A DNA stretch of 64,000 nt from Quillaja saponaria. Its lineage: Eukaryota; Streptophyta; Magnoliopsida; Fabales; Quillajaceae. Below, one piece after another: positions 52,501-64,000 of this stretch. The position numbers and the translations under genes are program-made. Below the pieces are notes generated by a model. That model searched no databases and had not been told where the DNA came from. It was given only the letters and a program-made list of their open reading frames with translations. Within the stretch, counting starts at the first letter, position 1. Every line of letters starts with the position of its first letter. Location: positions 21,976,092 to 22,040,091 of the forward strand of contig CM055611.1 of the NCBI GenBank assembly GCA_029379385.1. Direction: 5' to 3'.

Positions 52501-53138
52501 ATTTTTAAATATAAAAGTTTTAAAATCTTCTTTTAATTCAAACATCGATAATAATTAAGAGGCAAACAATGGTGAAATAGATTGAACAATACATAGATTA
52601 TCAAGCACTATTTGCTATGTGCAGGACAGAACATTTCGAAGACAAAACGTAAGTGACGTGTGACTGGGATAAGGGGATATCTTGAGGAGTGTATATAATG
52701 AATAAACTTGTGTTAAGAATTGAAATTGAAGTATGTACAAACTCTACATATGGCTACTGTAATAATCATTTTACCATTTAAAAAAACAGAGAAACACCAT
52801 ATATACTCAATAGGATTACTTAAGCAGTTCATATAGCAATTTCCTTTCAACATGCAACAACGTTGCAGTTCTTTTTGGACATTCAAAACTTCCGGGTACA
52901 TCAAATCAAATCCATTACAAAGTTTTAGAACCCTAAGAAAAATTAACGAATAAGAGTTTATATCAGCTATACACCAGACTAAGTTTAGGGGAACAAAATG
53001 AGAATCACCAATCTCATTTTTTAGATCTTCACACTTAATAACACTAACACTACAAACAATATCATCACCACCAATTCTGATATGGGAAAAAAATATCTCT
53101 AGGAAGAACAATGCCTAAGAGATTTCCGCTGCACATAA
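52501..53138. other. Intergenic / 3' UTR of the At1g16860-like gene
   Basis: No gene was recognised. The right part is the probable 3' UTR of the minus-strand membrane-protein gene. Confidence 0.45.
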
Positions 53139-56100
53139 CTACACAGGTATCACATCAATTTTTGAAGTATCTTCACATCTCAAAACAATACCCTCAAGGC
53201 TAGCTGGAAATATACATTTAGCCCATTGGCATCCAGTTTTCAAAGCCTCAGGTGGAGGGACAATCATAAGCACATTATCATTTCTCTGAACCACTCCCAT
53301 CACGCTGGCCGTGCTACCTTCTTTAATGTACCTACAAACAACAAACAATGCCGCAGTTCCAATGTTTCATAAGAATAAAATGCCCACCGTGAGTTAGTAC
53401 CACGTCTTGGACTTGATGATGAAAAGACAATAGTGTAAGGTTTAAGCTGCCACTCTAGCTACTTTGAAGCATGCTGCCATGTTATGGTATATGAATATCG
53501 ACACCCACACCCACCCCCAATAAACAAAATAAGGGACATTAGAGTTTCTATATCTATATGCATGAATGAATGTATGGATGAACAAGCATCTATTCAACTC
53601 TCATCAAGTGATGGTTCGTTACCCTTCTTTTAAACGCATAGTACGATCATCACTTGAAAGATTTCTCTCTCCCAACCACCTAAGAAACTCTGGGGACATA
53701 TCTCCATTTGCTGGGTTAACATCAATGACAACAGAGTCATCAACATATGGAGTCACCCTTGCGCCAAAGCCTGTCTTAACCAGTGCTCTTAACCCTGACT
53801 GGAAATCAGAGATGTAGAAATCGACAACATGCCTCTGCATAAAAAGAAGACTCAAGGTATACATTTAATCTTTATATCTCAAATATTACTAATATACATA
53901 TGCGAATAAAACTTGCATGTCAAGATTTGAACTATGAGGCATAAATGTAGGCTTCCATGTAGAAACAGACTTCCCTGCCTCATTCCCTCCCTCCCTTACT
54001 CATTCTCAATCATATAGTACACAAGCCTCACCAAAATCATGGAAAGGAGGCAATAAAAGCTCTGTAAATTACTATAGAGCAAGAAAGTTGGACATCAACT
54101 GTATTCAATAATTTGATTTAGCCAAAAGGTTGTATGGAACGTTGCACTGAGTCAAGGGCAACTTTGAAAGCAAGTTAAAAGTCCAAGGATGGAAACAGAA
54201 AAAGAGTGGATAAAAACAAAACAAAGTTTTGCTTATTTTCTAAAAAAGTGATTTTATCGTTATATAGCATTACAAAAATACCTTTGCGAAAAAAAAAAAA
54301 AATTAATTGTATGCATCCTGGCACGGCACCCCTTTTCATTTCTTTACTTTTTTTCCCTTAAGCACAATTGACAATTTTAGTCCTTTCATTTTACCTCAAT
54401 TCTGGATATTTGCTCATTCTTCTATGCTCTGTACTGTCATAAAATTACAAATCTTATATGAAATAGGAACTGGATGGCATAGTCATTGTTCAGGGACGAT
54501 GCAGGCAACAATAGGTGTTTCAGAGGGTCAATCTACTAGAACCACCAGAAAATGGCACCATATAAACTCCCAACTTGGCAATTATAGACACCCAAAAATG
54601 GACAACTCTTTCAAAGTTTCACTACCATAGGCCACCCAAATCCTAGCTTAATCTCAAAGCCAGAAGAAAAAAAGTAAATCACATTGCTGCAACATTTAAA
54701 AAGAAAAAAAATGAAGAAATTTCTCTGCAATAGATGAAATTTGAGCAATACTGGAACAGGTGGTGTACTGATGGTCAGGGCAGGAGGTGCAGAGTAGGGA
54801 ATCAAAGCTCAAGGTCACTTAAAGCAGCCAGGGGAAAGTCTTTTCACCCTGAGTTGTGTTGTGTTAGGGTCAAATTGTAAATAAACACCAAAATGAAATC
54901 AAAAGCCAGTAGGATGTGGCTTCTGAATATGAATGTTAATTTTCAGAATCAACCCTTATTATTTGTAATTTAAATAAACAGATTGTCGTAAACAAGTTTT
55001 CTTTTCTTTTCTCCTGGGATTAAAAATTAAAAAAAAAAAACACAAACAAACATACAGAAAACCACAGCAACACCAAAGAAACTTATATTAGCAGAAGAGG
55101 AAAGGGTCTGGAAACTTTCAAAGACATGAACTTGCATCCTAGTGGAAAGTTTGGATTTAGCAATCTAATTCTTCTATGTAGTTATCTATCTCCATTATTT
55201 GCACAAACAAGATAAAGCAAAAAAAATTCTGAGATCTCATGAAATGGTAAACAAAAGATTAACCAGATCATACCTCTGATGATCTCAGTCCCCATGTAAA
55301 ATGGCAATGTGTGGGGTTGGCCGCTTTTGAATCCCATCCTCGATATTCAAACAAGCTTGTAGATGTATAGACACATCTAGGAACTTTCTGAAAGGAGGAA
55401 TCAAGCGGAACATTACCACAGGTAACCACCTTCAGAATTCAGAACACAGTTAGAGGTCAATTTTCTGATATGTCATTTAAAAATGGACAACAACATAACC
55501 AATCAATAGGTGACACAAGAAGTATAAGGCATTATTTCCAGCCATTCCTATTAAAGGACATCCAGTGTACTTATCCATTGCTGTCTGGGTGAGTGACAAC
55601 AAGAGATGCCTCTGGGATAGCTGTGCATGTGTTTCTGTATTTGTATGTGGTAGTTCTTTGTACCTATGCCTATCCAGTTGAGCAATGTATGCATATGTTA
55701 TATTGAGAAGTTACATACCCCAGAAACCTTCACATATTGCCCATTTTTTGCAGTTCTCAGCTCAGCATCAGGGTAATGAGAAATAAAGCCAGCAATAGCA
55801 CTCCTCCCGCAACAAGTATTCCAAGTGAACAATGCAGTAACTGTGCCAAAAAGAATTACTATGACAACAAGGGAATGGCATTGTGGACTGCTCCAAGAAT
55901 AAAACCACCAACTATGAACCCCATCACAAATATCAGAACCACAGACCACATTATTGGCTTCGGGAAGTTCCTTCTAAAGGAAAACTCATCATCTTGGCTA
56001 AGAGTAGTCACAGATGGGTTGTTAGCAAAAGAAACACTATGTGATTTCATTGATCCCATAGAATCTAATGGACCAGATACCTTCCTTGGAGCCCCAGAAG

Positions 56101-56608
56101 AATTTAGTGGACCAGATGATATGGGGCCAGATGTAATAAGACCTGTAGCGGGAAGAACCGGTGGAATTGGGCCTGAGTTTTGGCGTGTTGCCCCACCAGA
56201 TTGAGGGCCAGATGACTTCTTTACAGGATCCCCATGTTTATTCAGTGGACCAGAATTGGTTTTCTTCAAAGATGCTGAAGCAGACATGCCTCTAGTAGAT
56301 ACATTGCCTGATGTTGTATAACCAGCACGAGCTGCAGCATTAGACATGATAGGTCCAGAATGCGTAACAGCTCCTCCAAAAGATCCGGTTCTTGAAGGAG
56401 CATTATTTAATGGTCCAGATTTTCTAGACTTAGAACCATCCGTAGGGATATCAAACATTTTGCCCAATTCTCCCGACTTCTTGATGTCACCACCAGTATA
56501 AGGCATGGCAACTGAACTCATTGTAGGAGTCCTTTCTTTAGGCTGCTCAGGCCGGCCTGATACATATAGGCCATTGCTAAGTTTATGAGATGGGAATCTT
56601 GAACCCAT
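53139..56608 (-). CDS. Membrane protein of the At1g16860 family (frameshift in exon 1)
   Basis: This is a plant-specific membrane protein of unknown function (UniProt-style name: uncharacterized membrane protein At1g16860). Coding exons on minus are 55719-56608, 55274-55429, 53623-53834 and 53139-53331. The start is MGSRFPSHKLSNGLYVSGRPE. Residues 60-200 are low-complexity with repeated SGPL/SGPI motifs (at least seven). Two transmembrane helices follow: IMWSVVLIFVMGFIVGGFIL (about 219-240) and VVIVILFGTVTALFTW. The C-terminal domain is well conserved (NGQYVKVSGVVTCGNVPL, then VPRCVYTSTSLFEYRGW, then ERHVVDFYISDFQSGLRALV) and ends CEDTSKIDVIPV. The two helices are in different frames. The run GGG at 55871-55873 (CCC in the gene) would need one more base; with it, all phases close and the protein is 483 residues. 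As written it stops at 55859. Confidence 0.9.
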
Positions 56609-58350
56609 CAAGCTTCTTTAAGACAGCCCAATAGAGCTAACCACATGCACTAGTACAAGCTTCTTTAAGACAGACCAATAGAGCTAACCACATGCATTAA
56701 TACTGGTTTGCTGAAGTCGAATTCAAGGCCCTACTGCAAACAAAGAAGGGGAAAGAATGAATCAGAAATAACATAGCAGGCAGAGGCTCCCTTTATAGAG
56801 AGCATATACTTCTAACAAATAGGAACATGGCCAATAAGCATTATGCTTTGTCTCATCACAATTTTTATGCAGCAAGGAATAAGTGATTTGGAAAGCAAAA
56901 GAGGTCATGCTTTACATTGGAGGAGAACTGTGAAATAACCACAGATCCAAGTCTTACTCCAGATGCAAAATTCAAATGAAATCCAAGTGAATAACAATGC
57001 TTAATTTTCGAGGAGGGAATAAATATTGCAGAATTTCTGCAATTAGGATTATTGGAAATGCAAATCATAAAGTGAAAATGGAAATATATAAAATACAAAA
57101 TAATGGAAGAAACGACCACAAGACTACAAGAGTTCCCGAAAATGTTATTAACTATAATCATTTTTTTCAATAAGCAACTTTATGTAAGAGGAGAAATGAA
57201 GACGGGAAGCAAATTGAGCACTCACCTATGGCAGCAGGTTCATTCCTGTCATCTTTTTGAAAGTTCCAACAAAATCATATGATTTATAGCTATCTAACAT
57301 CCACAAGAAACTTTATGAGCCTGATCCGTATTGCCATTTAAAATAGTTGAGGGAAAAGTAGAAAGTGTAGTAAAAAAAAAATTTAATTCAAAAACCAGAG
57401 GATTCATTTTAGGAGAAGACTGGTAAATGATCAGGCAAAAAAGAAGACTGATTAGGTGGGCTTTGGCAGAGACTTAAGATGGGCCTAAGTACTGAAATTT
57501 TGTATTTCTTTACGTTTTCCAAAAGTAAAGACTAGATGAAATTTATTGCACTACCAACAAAGAAAAAAAAAATCTAAATTATCAGTATATGAAGAAAAAG
57601 GAAGAACCCATCCCCCTAACCAGCTGAAAAATTAAATAAAAACGCATACCAGAAGAATCCCTTAAACAACCTAGCCGTCAAAAACAAAAATGAGCATACT
57701 GTCAGTAGATCTGAAGCAACAATAAGTTTAAGGACCAACGGCTCCGTTGGACGAAGGAACTGAGCGCTAAATATATATATAGAAAAATGATTTCCCTTCT
57801 TAAGCATTTTCAGGGATCCAACTATATGTATAGCAATTCTTAGAAAACAAGATGAAACTCAAAAGTACAATTGGTTCCACTTATCACAATTCCTCAGTAA
57901 ACACAGACTAGTACTAGGAAAAAAAAGATTCTCAAAAAGATATTAGCAACACGTATTTGAAAAGATACTATTATGACCTTCCACATTTAGAAAGATACCA
58001 CAGAACCGAATTCCCCTGGGCAGAAACACAAAATATAAAAAATTTCACAGCTCAAATCAAAGTAATAAAGCATACCCACATTACCATTTTGAACAATTTC
58101 AATGCAAATAGAAAAGATCTACGATTTAGAAGCGTGGCGAGCTGAATAACACAAAGAACGAAGATGTGGGAAAAGGGAAAATGAGGATGAAAGAGGAGCA
58201 ACAAATAGAGAGCATGGCGTACCTGAATTTGACGCGAAGACGATGGAGTAATGAAAAAAGAAATGGCCGATTGCCGAATCAAAAACTGGGGTTGAAGTGG
58301 TACAAGTAATTATTCTGCTGGTGAGACTGAGATCCCCTCCTTATAGCAGT
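56609..58350 (-). promoter_or_regulatory. 5' UTR, leader intron and promoter of the At1g16860-like gene
   Basis: On minus, a probable non-coding first exon lies at about 58223-58330 and ends TCAAATTCAG|GTACGCC, a good donor. A long leader intron then runs toward the ATG at 56608. A 51-bp near-repeat (AAGCTTCTTTAAGACAG.CCA, at about 56610 and 56658) sits just upstream of the ATG. No coding exon was seen. Confidence 0.4.
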
Positions 58351-59501
58351 GGCCATCTCTATGTCCCTCTTTCTATAATCAAATAGTCTATGCCTTTCTC
58401 TCTCTTCAAAGAGCCGGAGCCACAACATCTGGTAGGGGTCTCCCCCGGCAAAACCACCAAACTAAGGAAATGAAAAACACATTTAAGTAGGAGTGTTGGG
58501 CTCTGGGGCTCTATGACTACGAGGAGTACTAAATTATTTACCTCAAAATACAATCTCCCATCTCATCTCATAGCGTCCTATTCCTTCTGTTTTCTTGCTT
58601 TCTTTTTATTCTTTCTAGGCTATATTAAATCTTTTCCTTTTTTAGAGTTAGCAAATGATAGATTTGTTTTTTCAGGAAAACAAATTATTAATATTTGTAA
58701 TAAATAAAAAATATATAATTTATGAATGTTACAAGAATATAATAACGGTTACATTTGGATTATATTCATTTGAAAATTACAAAAATATTATTTACTTGGG
58801 TTGATAGATTGATAGTCGGTTATTTTTTTTTTATATATTTATTTTTGTATGTTGCTTTTAAGTTATGCAGTTACAATTAGTTCTTTAATGAAAATGAATT
58901 TCAATTCAAGTATTATTTTTTTATTTATTTGAAAAGAGACTAAGGATCAAACCCACAACCTGAAATGAAAAGAGCCTTAACCAAACTTTTACCATAGAAA
59001 TTAGAAGACACCTTTAATATTTTTTACAATTGAACAGTTGTGTCTAATGATTCTAATCAAATATCTACTCTATTTTTTAATTAATATTCATACATATATA
59101 AAAATATGCATACATTACAATATTACTATTAAATCCTGCTCATTTTATACTAGTAGGTGATTGCAATAACAAAAATAAATTTGAAGACTTAAATATCTAA
59201 TAATGGATAGCAGTATGATATTCCCTGTTACTCAAATATGCATCTTATACATTCTAACCATAAAGCCGGTCAAAATGTAAACAACTACAACAATGATCTT
59301 TGCGGTGGCAGAAAACCCACCTAGAACTAGAAGGGTTAATTCATAAGTGGGCGGGGATCTACTCTCTTCCACACTTTGATGCACTTGGTAAGAAATAAAA
59401 CACAAACCGTTAAGCCAACCATAATAACAACAGATAAAAAGTAATACATGAACAAGAAAATAATCGAATCAATAAGACAACAGACTCCAACTTGAACTTG
59501 A
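58351..59501. other. Intergenic, AT-rich, no gene seen
   Basis: This separates the 5' end of the membrane-protein gene from the 3' end of the kelch gene. It is very AT-rich from 58620 to 59200; no ORF or named repeat was recognised. The last 200 bases are probably kelch 3' UTR. Confidence 0.45.
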
Positions 59502-62500
59502 TCACAAGTTCAAGTTCAACTTGGTTCTCCACACGTCTCCAATGACCTTTTTAGGTGCTGGATCATTTGGCCCTTTGTCTCGCTGTCCTGAGGTGAAGTA
59601 TAACCATCCATTCCAGAATCCAACTAGTGTGGTTTTAACTCGGTATGGTAATCTCCCAATCACCGACCACTTCTGCAAAATACATAAATGACAGGCAGAC
59701 GTTACAATTGAAACCAGATATCAGTAACAATTGAGTATAGGCACTTGCAATTAAATTCTATGCTTATGCTTTCTCTGCTGCTTACTTGAGAGAACTGCAT
59801 GTGTCAGATCATGACACAGGTACAAGCATGCTAGTATCTGATTTAGAAAAGTTCTAAATTGAATGGCCAACCCTCATATAATCATGTTATTTGTGGATGA
59901 CTTAGCTGGACACATTCAATATTTCATATGAAAAGGATGAATATCCTAGCCTGCATTATGTTATTTGCAGGATGCATGTGAAACGGTGAAGGCTTAATGA
60001 CACTAGTAGCATTGTAGCAATATGCCTTTAGCTTAGAAAGCACATGGGCATTTAAGATGAACGGACGACATTCCCTTAAATGTAAGACCAGATTAATGTA
60101 ACAAACATATGTAGGTGTATGTCTACAATCATGTCAGCATACTTCTGAAAGGAAACTGCAATGGATTGACAATATTGTTTGTGGAACTGAAATTATGAAA
60201 AAAAAGATTTTAGAAAACCATGCAATTAATTTAGAAGAAATGCATGGTAGTGGCAGAAAATCGGGGAAAATATGTTCTTGTCAGGACTCAATTCAAAAGT
60301 CACCACAAGGGAGGGATTATAACATTAGCAGTTGACCTACATCTGTATACGTAAGTATGACTTTTGAACATGGATACAGACAGACAAATGGTTGAATGGT
60401 TGACTGAATATAGATTAAAAAAAATTTACATAAAAGGAAGTAGTTATTGCCTTTTTTTAAGATATGAAAGGGAAGAATTCAATACCAAAGTATCCAAATT
60501 AAACTGGAAAACTTCTCCATTCAGAACCATCTTCTTTGTTTCAGGGTGCTTCTCTGTAGTCCCACCAAGAAGAACGATGGAGTTGTTAACAACCACCCAA
60601 GCAAATTCAATATGTGAATTGGGTTTTGGCAAAGGGGGTAACACTTTCCACTTCATCTCATCATCCAGCACATAAACATCACTATACACCACCTAAATCA
60701 ATAATGAATAAGTCAGAGCATAACCCAAAATTCATAGGATAACATGAGGAGAAGAGTGGAAACATTCACCAGCCCAAAAATAGATGCAATGTATGTTATC
60801 ATAAATTGAAGTAACATGCTACTTCAAGAGCAACTAAAAGTTTCATATTATACTAACAGTTTTATATACGTGATTTAATACTTAAATTAACAAAACAATT
60901 TTTCATACAGTAATACTCTTTAGTTCATTTGCTAACTTAATTCAATTTGAACCAAAGATTTAGCAAATAGATTATCCAGAGTTGCTAAATATTCAGTCAA
61001 ATTCCAGCACCAGAGAGGAGGAAGGATAATGAGAAAGCCAAACTTAGGTTACCTCATTCCTACGTGAACACTTGAAAATAGGTGAGCCTGGTTTGGCCAT
61101 GAAATCACCTTCTTGACCACCAATTACATAAAGATGATCGTCAACCACGACACAGGCCCTGTACGGACATATCAAAATACAGACATATGGTACCATCACA
61201 CCTAAGAGAAAAGCACATTAGAAATAACCTAAATGCCATAAAATGACCTTTTTATTCTCTCTCAACATCTCATGATGATGATGTATATACATATACATGT
61301 TCGAAGAGGTAAATAATACAAGCATGCACGTAGTACTCATTTTAAGAGTTTCATGTACAGAATTAACAATTTTACAATAAAAATGAAAATATTGCATTGT
61401 TTCTCAAAAAAGAAAAGAAGCTCCTATGTTTCAGTAGTAATATGAACTGTCAATTCTGTATACATTTTGATTAAGTTTAAAAGGAGAAACAACTCCGAAA
61501 TTGATTCTTGATTATCTATCAGCAAAATACAGTAATTAGATCCTTGAGATTTCGTATGTTTCAGTAATTAATATGAATGTCAATATCATCTATCAACCCA
61601 TGTACTATAAACAACCATTACTAGACTCTAACTCTCTAAGAAACTCACAATTCATTTCTAGGTTATTATTATTAAAGAGAATGCATCATAAATTTTTTAT
61701 ATCTATAAATGCAGCACCACCGAAAATATTTCTAAACTTACTAAACTGTGTAGAGACAGTAGCCAACAGACCTATGAGGTCCCCCACGAGGAATCGGTAT
61801 CTCACTCCCTCCACTCCTTTTCTAATGCTTTGCCATCTTTTACAGCAATACTCCAATGCTCTAAACCAGGTGTATACCGATTCTCCTTGCTGCCACCCAT
61901 CACGTGGAGCCTACCTCTCCAAAGTTGAGTTGCTGGTGCATACCTGAATATTCTATTGTTAAACTTCCATTCAAAGGATTCACCGAAGAAAAATCTACAT
62001 GGCATGATTTCTCTAAACTACAAGTTTATAGCTTCTTACAGAATTTCACATCAGATATTGCATCGCTATCTCGCACCTTTAGAACTAAAACAGAGAAGGT
62101 GATAAAACAGAAGTGCAAATAGGATGAAATCTACAACAGAAAATCGAACACAGAAAAGCAAACGAAAGAAAGAACACAAGATGTATCAATTATCAAGGTT
62201 CGGCTGAAACTGACCTAGGTCCTCACTGGAGAAGTCAAAATTCACTATATCATTCTTGGAGAAAATACAAGTTTCTGACTAGAAAACTCAGAACGTACAA
62301 AACACTACTGTAAACTGCCTTTATATAATCCGCTACAAAAACCAGGTTGAATCTGGAAAACTAAAACCTATTGGCCCATTCCTCTACTTCATGAACTAAA
62401 ACTCATTTTTCAGGTCGCTCACAGGTCGTAACTATCCAACCAGCCGCACTGCAAAGCTTCGAACCAACCAGATACAAGACATACACAACAGAAGGCTTGG

Positions 62501-64000
62501 TCGAGCCATAGCATATCCTTAACTACGAATCTAAAAACAATATTATCATATATGAAACCAAAAAATACAAAGGATGAAATTGTAAATAAGTAAACTAATG
62601 AGTTTGAATGTTTGATTATTTATTCATTAAGTGAGTATCATACCATACCAGCTGACAAAAATCAGAGCTATCTGATTCTTGGTGAGAAATCAACAACTTA
62701 TGAATCCCAAAGCAAGACCAACAAATTATTATCCTATAACATTCTGAATATGCATATGCAAAAACTAATACATACCTAGGGACAGGTAAAGGGGGCATTC
62801 CCCTCCATTTCTTTGTTTTGGTGTCAAGCGCAAATGTATATGCCGTAGGTCCTCTACATTGTGGACCATATTGTCCATTGACTATGTAAATGTATCTTCC
62901 ATCTGTTGCCATTCCTAAATGTGAATGTGCCATTTCTTTTGGCATGTCAAACCTTCCACCCCATGTATTATCAGTAAAATTATAGATATCAACATGTGAA
63001 TGTACCTAAAGAACACAAGGTACAGAAAACATTCAGGTATATAGCTTTTTTAGCTCAAACTTCAAATGCAATTGAATGACTACATGATGCAGGCAGCAAG
63101 AGGATCAAGAAGACATAGACACAGATAGCTTTTTCTACACACATTAACACAAACAGCCATAAAAGAATGCAGATGAGGCATTCAAAATTTCATATCAGTG
63201 TTTACAGTTACCCTAAGAAGGGCAATACGTGATACAAACCCAAACCCAAGTAGTCGCAGAAATTCCTAACTGTTTGTTTCATAATCAATCACATTAAGTG
63301 ATGAAGCAGTTTTTGAGACAAACCATAAATGATCTCACATGGGTTTGTACTCATGTGTAAGGGTTCAATTTTGTCAGGCAGATCAGTCCCCACCCCAAAC
63401 CCAAACCCAAACATAAAAAAAAAAGAAAAAAGAATAAGAGAGAAAATCAATTCAGTATAGCCATAAACTATCCAGACTAGATGAACTATAAGAATTATAT
63501 AGTCAAAGATCAGGATGAAGGTTCTTACATAATCAATTGTGCCATACCCCGCAAACACATAGAGAAGATTCTTTATCTGTATTGCAGCCCCATCAAGTCG
63601 AGGCACAGGTGCAGCAGCCATCTTTTGCCATTTCAGTTCTGGTGCAGACAAATCAGCAAAAGTTGCTGATAAAACTCTTCCAGGGGGAGTATCCTTCTTA
63701 TTGGTCACAGGTTGTCCCTATATAATTTCAATGGAAGATCAAAGGAAGACAAAAACCCCACTTTTCTATATGATCAACAAACAAGTTCTCGAACACAATA
63801 AATCACAATGTCATAATTTCCAAAGTGAAAATTATTTTCTCTTTCTTGATAACAAATATACTTCAGGGGAAGGGGGACCTCGGACGTCCCATTAGTAGAA
63901 AGGGTAAGGTAAGAGTACTTACATTTACAATTACAGAAAAAAGGCAAGACTTTTCTTTGGGAACAATCTTCTGTTCCATCCAACAAAGCACCACAGGCAA
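59502..64000 (-). CDS. Kelch-repeat protein like At3g27220, N-terminus off the window (frameshift)
   Basis: This is a beta-propeller kelch protein of the plant At3g27220 group, which has an N-terminal membrane anchor; its role is unknown. Exons on minus are 63923->64000, 63529-63717, 62776-63005, 61772-61943, 61053-61158, 60486-60692 and 59502-59672. Recognisable blocks are PVPRLDGAAIQIKNLLYVFAG, MAHSHLGMATDGRYIYIVNG, RLHVMGGSKENRYTPGLEHW, VIGGQEGDFMAKPGSPIF, VVNNSIVLLGGTTEKHPETK and LYFTSGQRDKGP, giving five to six blades. The protein ends WRTKLNLNL. In exon 61772-61943 the run CCC at 61807-61809 (GGG in the gene) has one base too many: as written the frame ends at 61802, while removing it restores the family sequence (SEIPIPRGGPHR) and the exon phase. 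The reading of the exon at the right edge is less sure. Confidence 0.9.

Overview
This window looks like nuclear chromosomal DNA from a flowering plant, most likely a woody dicot. It is AT-rich, its genes are split by short GT-AG introns, it contains plant protein families (VHA-A, plant MED8, DUF1666, the At1g16860 membrane family), and the intergenic DNA holds plant retrotransposon remnants. No rRNA, tRNA, CRISPR array or bacterial-style operon was seen. Exon coordinates were read by hand from splice signals and reading-frame continuity.

Layout. Positions 1-3300 are non-genic, with a MITE-like hairpin, a SINE-like fragment and a 393-bp tandem duplication. Then come a DUF1666 gene (minus, 3319-5865), an F-box gene (minus, 9218-11631), the V-ATPase catalytic subunit A (plus, 13722-20093, 20 coding exons), a small Cys-tailed protein (plus, 21018-21926), Mediator subunit MED8 (minus, 23022-31482, 12 coding exons), a RING-CH membrane E3 ligase (plus, 33064-35754) divergent from MED8, a probably organelle-targeted unknown protein (minus, 38554-39571) and a small protein with a signal peptide (minus, 40671-41249). 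Positions 41250-52500 form a gene-poor block of LTR-derived DNA and a decayed LRR gene. An At1g16860-type membrane protein (minus, 53139-56608) and a kelch protein like At3g27220 (minus, 59502 to beyond the right edge) complete the window.

The genes are unrelated housekeeping or regulatory genes; nothing suggests a functional cluster. The main result is structural. Two LTR elements can be delimited to the base with target-site duplications: a 956-bp TRIM inside a MED8 intron and a 3,746-bp non-autonomous element at 48043-51788, which has landed in an LRR pseudogene. Four otherwise well-conserved genes each carry one frame-breaking indel, three of them in short homopolymers. This pattern fits uncorrected consensus errors better than four independent pseudogenes, but it can only be settled with reads.

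I found no convincing new biological system. The most useful leads are the four indels, the two delimited retroelements with their internal repeat arrays, and the MED8/RING-CH divergent promoter.
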